A stretch of DNA of 64,000 bases, from NCBI GenBank assembly GCA_050699875.1, contig JBOHFX010000013.1, forward strand, positions 13,250 through 77,249. The letters run 5' to 3'. Origin of the DNA: GCA-003244245 sp050699875. GTDB lineage: Bacteria; Actinomycetota; Actinomycetes; Mycobacteriales; Pseudonocardiaceae. This document shows, piece after piece, positions 60,885-64,000 of this stretch; position 1 is the first letter of the stretch; the number at the start of each line of letters is the position of its first letter. The notes beneath the pieces are model-generated. The model searched no databases and was not told the DNA's origin. It worked only from the letters and a program-made list of their open reading frames with translations. The position numbers were made by a program, and so were the translations under genes.

Positions 60885-60931
60885 CGCTCGGCGGGGGTAC
60901 CAACGGCGGGCAGCGGTACCCCCGCCGAGCG
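60885..60931 (-). terminator. Strong 17-bp perfect stem-loop ending the amt-glnB operon
   Basis: CGCTCGGCGGGGGTACC pairs exactly with GGTACCCCCGCCGAGCG across a 13-base loop. On the minus strand it begins 19 bases after the glnB stop and lies between glnB and glnD, so glnD should be transcribed mostly from its own promoter. No T-tract follows. Confidence 0.85.
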
Positions 60932-60950
60932 TCAGCACGTCACAGCCCGA

Positions 60951-61289
60951 TCACAGGGCGTCCAGGCCACGCTCCCCGGTCCGCACCCGGACCACGGTCT
61001 CCACCGGGGTGACCCAGACCTTCCCATCGCCGATCTTCCCCGTTCGGGCCGCCTCGACCAGCACGTCAATGGTCTTGTCCAGCTGCGCGTCGTCCACCAC
61101 AACCTCAACCCGAATCTTGGGCACGAAGTCCACCGAGTACTCCGCCCCCCGGTAGACCTCGGTGTGCCCCTTCTGCCGACCGTAGCCCTGCACCTCGCTG
61201 ACGGTCATCCCGAGCACGCCGATCTGCTCCAGGGCAGTCTTGACATCTTCCAGCGTGAACGGCTTGACGATCGCGGTCACCAACTTCAT
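60951..61289 (-). CDS. glnB: Nitrogen regulatory PII protein
   Basis: PII proteins sense ATP, ADP and 2-oxoglutarate and control AmtB and nitrogen genes. ATG 61289 gives the family N-terminus MKLVTAIVKPFTLEDVKTAL and 112 residues, exactly the family size. The T-loop GYGRQKGHTEVYRGAEY includes Tyr51, the nucleotidylation site used by GlnD. It follows amt after 7 bases, the usual amt-glnB (glnK) order, so it is probably the GlnK of this organism. Confidence 0.96.
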   Translation of the reverse strand: MKLVTAIVKPFTLEDVKTALEQIGVLGMTVSEVQGYGRQKGHTEVYRGAEYSVDFVPKIRVEVVVDDAQLDKTIDVLVEAARTGKIGDGKVWVTPVETVVRVRTGERGLDAL

Positions 61290-61296
61290 CGCCCAC

Positions 61297-62670
61297 TCAC
61301 CCTTCCTGGCCCGCTGAGGCCGGGACCTTGCCTCCCGGAGCCTCCTGAGCGACCCGACTGTTCGACGATCCGCCACCGGTGTAGATCGAGCTGAACTCGT
61401 AACCGGCCTCGGCGTGCTCCGTCTCGTCGATACCGGTCAGCTCGGCTTCCCTGTCCAGCCGCAGACCGATGGTGAACTTCAGCAACATGGCGATGATCAC
61501 AGCCCCGGTGAACGAGTAGATCATCACAACGCCTGCCGCCACGGCCTGCCGCCACAGTTGGTTGGTGCCGCCGCCATAGAACAGGCCGTCGACCCCAGCG
61601 GGTGCCGCGGCGGTAGCCAGGAAACCGATCAGCAGCGTGCCCACCAGACCGCCGACGAGGTGTACGGCGACCACGTCCAGCGAGTCGTCGAACCCGAGCC
61701 GGAACTTGAGGCTGACCGCGAGCGCACAAAACGCGCCGGCGATGGCTCCCACCATGATCGCCCCCAGCGGGGAAACCGCCGAGCAGGCCGGGGTAATGGC
61801 GACCAGACCGGCCACCACACCGGAGGCGGCGCCCAGGCTGGTGGGCCGCCCGTCCCGGACGCGTTCAACCAGCAGCCAGCTCAGCATTGCCGCGCACGTC
61901 GCCACCAAGGTGTTGACGAAGGCGAGACCTGCGACGCCGTTCGAGCCGACGGCTGATCCGGCGTTAAAGCCGAACCACCCGAACCACAGCAGCCCCGCCC
62001 CGAGCATCACAAAAGGCAAGTTGTGCGGGCGCATCGCCTCCCGCGGCCAGCCGCGGCGTTTGCCCAGCACCAAGCACAGCGCAAGCGCCGCAGCACCCGC
62101 GTTGATGTGCACCGCCGTCCCGCCGGCGAAGTCGATCGCTTTCAGGTCGTTGGCGATCCAGCCACCCACCGGAGCGGTGACCTCGTCGAAGGCGAACACC
62201 CAGTGCGCGACCGGGAAGTACACCACCGTCGCCCACAGCCCGGCGAAGACCAGCCACGGGACGAAACGCATCCGATCGGCCACGGCACCGGAGACCAGCG
62301 CCACCGTAATGATCGCAAACATCGCCTGGAAGGCGACGAACACCGTCGCCGGGATGGTCCCCACCAGCGGGATCGCGGCCGGGACGCCGTCGGCGGCGAG
62401 GTAGGTGCCGCCAAAGGTTCCGTTGAGTCCCGCGAATTCCGCCGGGTTGCCGATCAGGCCGGAGCCGACGTCGTTGCCGAACGCCTCCGAGTAGCCGTAC
62501 AACACCCAGAGAAGGCCAACGAGCCCCATCGCGGACAGACTCATCATCATCATGTTCAGCACGCTCTTCGAGCGGACCATGCCGCCGTAGAAGAACGCCA
62601 GGCCCGGAGTCATCAGCAGCACAAGAGCGGAACTAACGAGCATCCAGGCAGTGTCACCGGTGTCTGGCAC
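61297..62670 (-). CDS. amt: Ammonium transporter Amt
   Basis: Amt proteins conduct ammonium across the membrane as trimers. The 457-residue protein has about eleven helices, with PGLAFFYGGMVRSKSVLNMM at the start and WLVFAGLWATVVYFPVAHWV, AGGTAVHINAG and VAVHLVGGLVGTLL containing conserved aromatic and twin-His pore positions. The C-terminal cytosolic tail contains the PII-docking region. GTG 62670 is chosen with a strong GAGGAG site; the frame is open further upstream but is not conserved. Cotranscribed with glnB. Confidence 0.95.
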   Translation of the reverse strand: MPDTGDTAWMLVSSALVLLMTPGLAFFYGGMVRSKSVLNMMMMSLSAMGLVGLLWVLYGYSEAFGNDVGSGLIGNPAEFAGLNGTFGGTYLAADGVPAAIPLVGTIPATVFVAFQAMFAIITVALVSGAVADRMRFVPWLVFAGLWATVVYFPVAHWVFAFDEVTAPVGGWIANDLKAIDFAGGTAVHINAGAAALALCLVLGKRRGWPREAMRPHNLPFVMLGAGLLWFGWFGFNAGSAVGSNGVAGLAFVNTLVATCAAMLSWLLVERVRDGRPTSLGAASGVVAGLVAITPACSAVSPLGAIMVGAIAGAFCALAVSLKFRLGFDDSLDVVAVHLVGGLVGTLLIGFLATAAAPAGVDGLFYGGGTNQLWRQAVAAGVVMIYSFTGAVIIAMLLKFTIGLRLDREAELTGIDETEHAEAGYEFSSIYTGGGSSNSRVAQEAPGGKVPASAGQEG

Positions 62671-62850
62671 GGGTTCACTCCTCTGTGTCGACCGCTGCAC
62701 CACTTCGAGTGGCGCGTGGAAAGAGTGAGCAGCAGGTGTTTCGACCGGAGGCACGGTATGTATCGGCCACGTTAACTGTCATGGCTGTGCCGTGACGTCC
62801 GGGTTGCAGGAGCTGTTGAGGGTCCCCAGCAGTGCCCGCGCGCCGGGAAT

Positions 62851-64000
62851 CTAGTCCAGCAACGCATCCACGAAAGCTTCGGGTTCGAAAGGCGCAAGGT
62901 CGTCAACGCCCTCGCCGAGGCCCACCAGCTTGACCGGCACGCCGAGCTCGCGCTGTACATGGAAGACGATGCCGCCCTTGGCGGTACCGTCCAGCTTGGT
63001 CAGCACGATGCCGGTGACATCGACGACCTCGCGGAAGACTCTGGCCTGGATCAATCCGTTCTGACCGGTGGTGGCATCGAGAACCAGCAAGACTTCATCT
63101 ACCTCGGTCTGCTTGGACACCACCCGCTTGACCTTGCCTAGCTCATCCATCAGGCCAGTCTTGGTGTGCAGCCGGCCGGCGGTATCGATCAACACGGTGT
63201 CCACACCATCAGCGCTGCCCTGCTTGACCGCCTCGAATGCCACGCTTGCCGGGTCGGCGCCCTCGGCGCCCCGCACGACCTCCGCGCCGGCGCGCTCGCC
63301 CCAAGTAGCCAGTTGGTCCACCGCGGCGGCCCGGAAGGTGTCAGCGGCGCCGAGTAGCACCCGCCGGCCGTCGGCGACCAGTACACGGGCCAGCTTGCCC
63401 GTCGTGGTGGTCTTACCGGTTCCGTTCACCCCCGCGACCAGCACCACGCCGGGCGTGCGAGCACCGTTGTCGCCATTGTGCGGCAACGCCCGAACGGCTC
63501 GGTCCAGCTCCGGGCGCAGTGCCTCGATCAGTACGTCCCGCAGAGCGGCACGGGCCTGGTCGGTTGTGCGTACACCGCGCTGTGCGAGCTCTTCACGCAG
63601 CCGAGCCACGATTTCGGCCGTCGTGGTCGCACCGAGATCGGCCAGCAGCAGGGTGTCCTCCACGTCGGTCCAGGAGTCCTCGTCGAGGTCGCCCGCACCC
63701 AGTAAGCCCAGCAGGCTCTGCCCAAGCGCGGACCTGGACCGGGACAGCCGCCCGCGCAGCCGCACCAGCCGACCGGCCGGAGCGTCGATCGGCTCGATCG
63801 GCGCGACGGCTGGTTGTGGTTCAGCAGGTGGTTCAGGGGTAACCGGTAGTGGTGTTACCGGTTCGGCCGGAGGCGGTTTAACAACAGCGGGTTTGACCGG
63901 AGCCGGGGCCGCCGCCGGTGGCGCTGGCGGCTGTGGCGCAGCGGGCGCAGGTGGCGCCGTCGCGGGCGGTTTCGGCGGTGCGGGCGGCGCTTTCGCGGAC
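62851..64000 (-). CDS. ftsY: Signal recognition particle receptor FtsY, 5' end cut by window edge
   Basis: FtsY docks the SRP at the membrane. The visible 382 codons include a Pro/Ala/Val-rich N-terminal linker (typical of actinobacterial FtsY), the N domain (LLADLGATTTAEIVARL) and the NG GTPase with GVNGTGKTTTTGKLA, DTAGRLHTK and TKLDGTAKGG. The frame stays open to the window edge and the true start lies beyond 64000. It is followed downstream by the amt promoter region. Confidence 0.95.
   Translation of the reverse strand, partial: SAKAPPAPPKPPATAPPAPAAPQPPAPPAAAPAPVKPAVVKPPPAEPVTPLPVTPEPPAEPQPAVAPIEPIDAPAGRLVRLRGRLSRSRSALGQSLLGLLGAGDLDEDSWTDVEDTLLLADLGATTTAEIVARLREELAQRGVRTTDQARAALRDVLIEALRPELDRAVRALPHNGDNGARTPGVVLVAGVNGTGKTTTTGKLARVLVADGRRVLLGAADTFRAAAVDQLATWGERAGAEVVRGAEGADPASVAFEAVKQGSADGVDTVLIDTAGRLHTKTGLMDELGKVKRVVSKQTEVDEVLLVLDATTGQNGLIQARVFREVVDVTGIVLTKLDGTAKGGIVFHVQRELGVPVKLVGLGEGVDDLAPFEPEAFVDALLD

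Noticed and set aside
62671..62850. GlnR-type nitrogen box upstream of amt (GTTAAC...GATAC on the minus strand)
   Set aside because: Spacing and bases fit the GlnR half-site pattern only poorly; too weak to list as a feature.

Overview
This 64-kb window is chromosomal DNA from a high-GC Gram-positive actinomycete. The evidence is uniformly GC-rich codons, frequent GTG starts, dense GTGA/ATGA start-stop overlaps, a WhiG-type sigma factor, and gene order very like the mycobacterial blocks map/PBP/GNAT/ispG/rip1/dxr, rpsB-tsf-pyrH-frr-cdsA and yraN-comM-dprA / rnhB-lepB-rplS-trmD-rimM-KH-rpsP / ffh / glnD-glnB-amt-ftsY. A Pseudonocardiales-like organism fits best, but this is an inference. I saw no tRNA, rRNA, CRISPR array, intact insertion sequence or phage gene.

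Bases 1-23,100 hold a cobalamin (B12) supercluster. On the plus strand: cobM (cut by the window edge), cobJ, cobA, cbiM, cbiQ and one ORF that joins the cobaltochelatase CbiX to the transporter ATPase CbiO. A lower-GC membrane-protein gene (minus) and a frameshifted LAL/LuxR regulator (plus) interrupt the cluster. On the minus strand follow chlID, cobO, cobB, cobI, cbiD, cobL and a CbiG-C/ferredoxin fusion, and further on cobQ and cobN. The window thus encodes an early cobalt-insertion enzyme (CbiX) with CbiD and a CbiG-type domain, and also a late one (CobN with ChlID). Adenosylation (CobO), amidation (CobB, CobQ) and cobalt uptake (CbiM, CbiQ, CbiO) are present. Three gene junctions carry very short related reading frames (consensus MTAD....AEA) that start on or next to the previous stop and end on the next start; they look like a translational-coupling cassette that has been copied around the cluster.

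Bases 23,100-32,100 hold housekeeping genes: map, a penicillin-binding lipoprotein, a GNAT protein, ispG, the site-2 protease rip1, dxr, two small membrane proteins and a stand-alone LigD-type polymerase convergent with an ATP-dependent DNA ligase. Bases 33,200-34,800 form a small accessory islet with a deleted ABC-ATPase remnant and a vapBC toxin-antitoxin pair. Bases 34,800-47,400 hold rlmN, a methyltransferase, a two-domain VOC protein, cdsA-frr-pyrH-tsf-rpsB, an M23 peptidase, whiG, xerC, dprA, comM and yraN.

Bases 47,400-48,600 are a second islet: two TTGTCCACA-type DnaA boxes, a possible 63-residue gene and a Gly-rich 77-residue protein with a very strong ribosome-binding site. From 48,600 to the end lie DUF2469, rnhB, lepB, rplS, trmD, rimM, the KH protein, rpsP, a CPBP protease, an amidohydrolase, ffh, a DivIVA-like coiled-coil protein, glnD, the amt-glnB nitrogen operon with a strong terminator, and ftsY (cut by the window edge).
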